NCBI GenBank assembly: GCA_013397435.1
Contig: VZRG01000272.1
Location: 329,792 to 393,791 of the forward strand
DNA length: 64,000 nucleotides
Reading direction: 5' to 3'
From: Erythrocercus mccallii
Taxonomy: Eukaryota > Chordata > Aves > Passeriformes > Dicruridae
A program made the position numbers and the translations under genes. Below the pieces are notes generated by a model. The model did no database searches. It was not told where the DNA came from and saw nothing but the letters and a program-made list of their open reading frames with translations. Numbering within the stretch: position 1 is the first letter of the stretch; every line of letters starts with the position of its first letter. Positions 63,274 to 64,000 of the stretch are shown piece by piece.

Positions 63274-64000
63274 GTAAGTAAGGTGACATCAAAGATTTTG
63301 TATTTGTGTGTATGTCTATATCTATGTGTGGTGTTTCTTAGCTGTTTCACAATCCTGTCATTATCATTCTCTGTGGTTTTGAATACATTATCCTGTTTCC
63401 CTTTAATGAGTTGCTGTTCTGTGTTATTAATTTTGCTTGAAAGGAATGAACACCCTAGTCTAAAACCTGGCAAATGGAATCACCCAAAATGGCTGATAAT
63501 TATCTCACTTTTTAATGTGAAAAACTTTAAAATTGACTTACTGAAAGTATTTATTGAAAATATACACAGCTGCCAAAACCTTAGTGTCAAAGTCAGAGAT
63601 AAAGAGTTAGGGTGAACAGAAGAGACCATAATCTGCTTAAACTTTTTTTCATCTTCTTGGTTTTAAACTGTTAACAGATAGGAAAGCTTTTTGTCGACTC
63701 TAACTTTTAGCACCTTCTGTTAAGCTATCAGTGTAGCTCCTGATTTGCCTTTAGCAGCACCACTTCTCATGTTGAGCTTTGCCAAGGGATCCTCAGAAGG
63801 CAATCCTAAAGGATTCGACACTCTGTCCAAGCTGGAAAGGCCATTTTGTGCTAATATTGATCCACTTATCAAAGAAAAGGAGATGGATTTGGATACTGTT
63901 TGTATGTATACATGGCACACAGGTGATTTTTTTAAGAGGGCAGGTGTGATTTAATGCCGCTAAGGTTTGACCTCTATTCTAGGAGCTTCTTCAATTTGTT
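63274..64000 (+). other. USH2A: Intron 16 (5' part)
   Basis: This is intronic sequence after exon 16. The next coding sequence expected (the QYFLDT-type continuation of FN3 domain 1) was not found up to 64000, so exon 17 lies beyond the window. ORFs on both strands here are unrecognised and likely chance. Confidence 0.85.

Larger units (their letters stand above)
1..64000 (+). other. USH2A: USH2A (usherin) gene body, partial: intron 3 to intron 16
   Basis: Thirteen exons spread over 16.8-63.3 kb join into one open reading frame. It reads, in order, LamG-like end, laminin N-terminal domain, ten laminin EGF-like modules and the start of a fibronectin III domain, which is the N-terminal architecture of usherin. 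All junctions are GT-AG and phase-compatible. Exon lengths are 136, 64, 295, 185, 222, 94, 196, 131, 196, 642, 184, 164 and 159 nt, matching human exons 4-16 as I recall them except for one extra codon in exon 4. Usherin is a basement-membrane and periciliary protein needed for photoreceptor maintenance and hair-bundle development. The promoter, start codon, signal peptide, most FN3 repeats and the transmembrane tail lie outside the window. Identity is near certain from peptide recognition; exon numbering follows human. Confidence 0.96.

Overview
The window is AT-rich vertebrate nuclear DNA. It lies entirely inside one large gene on the + strand, USH2A, which encodes usherin, the extracellular-matrix and membrane protein of photoreceptor periciliary and hair-cell ankle-link complexes. 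Thirteen coding exons were found by reading peptides across GT-AG junctions. They correspond to human exons 4-16, and every junction keeps the reading phase. Twelve of the 13 lengths equal those I recall from human cDNA numbering; exon 4 is one codon longer. Together they total 2668 nt, about 889 residues. The organism is most likely a bird: there are CR1 retroposon 3' ends with the ATTCTATG-type tail (about 8.8-9.2 kb, 12.9-13.0 kb, 31.8-32.1 kb and 62.2 kb), the introns are compact, and protein divergence from mammals is moderate. A turtle or crocodilian is less likely but not excluded.

Layout: 1-16.8 kb is the 3' part of intron 3. Exons 4-5 (16.8-18.2 kb) encode the end of the N-terminal LamG-like domain. 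Exons 6-8 (20.5-25.6 kb) encode the laminin N-terminal (LN, domain VI) module. Exons 9-15 (26.9-59.2 kb) encode ten laminin-type EGF-like (LE) modules, including the 642-bp exon 13. Exon 16 (63.1 kb) starts the first fibronectin type III domain. The window ends in intron 16. Exons 2-3, with the signal peptide and start codon, and exon 17 onward lie outside.

The introns hold CR1 copies, a decayed L2-type LINE reverse-transcriptase relic, ancient MIR/L3-like scraps, a perfect 52-bp minisatellite, simple repeats and a strong approximately 115-bp hairpin just upstream of exon 5. Two exon-like intronic segments deserve a second look. One is a 141-bp, phase 0-0 open cassette in intron 11. The other is an in-phase open segment ending in a stop in intron 13. 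No tRNA, rRNA, CRISPR or bacterial-type feature was seen, and no second gene is clearly supported.
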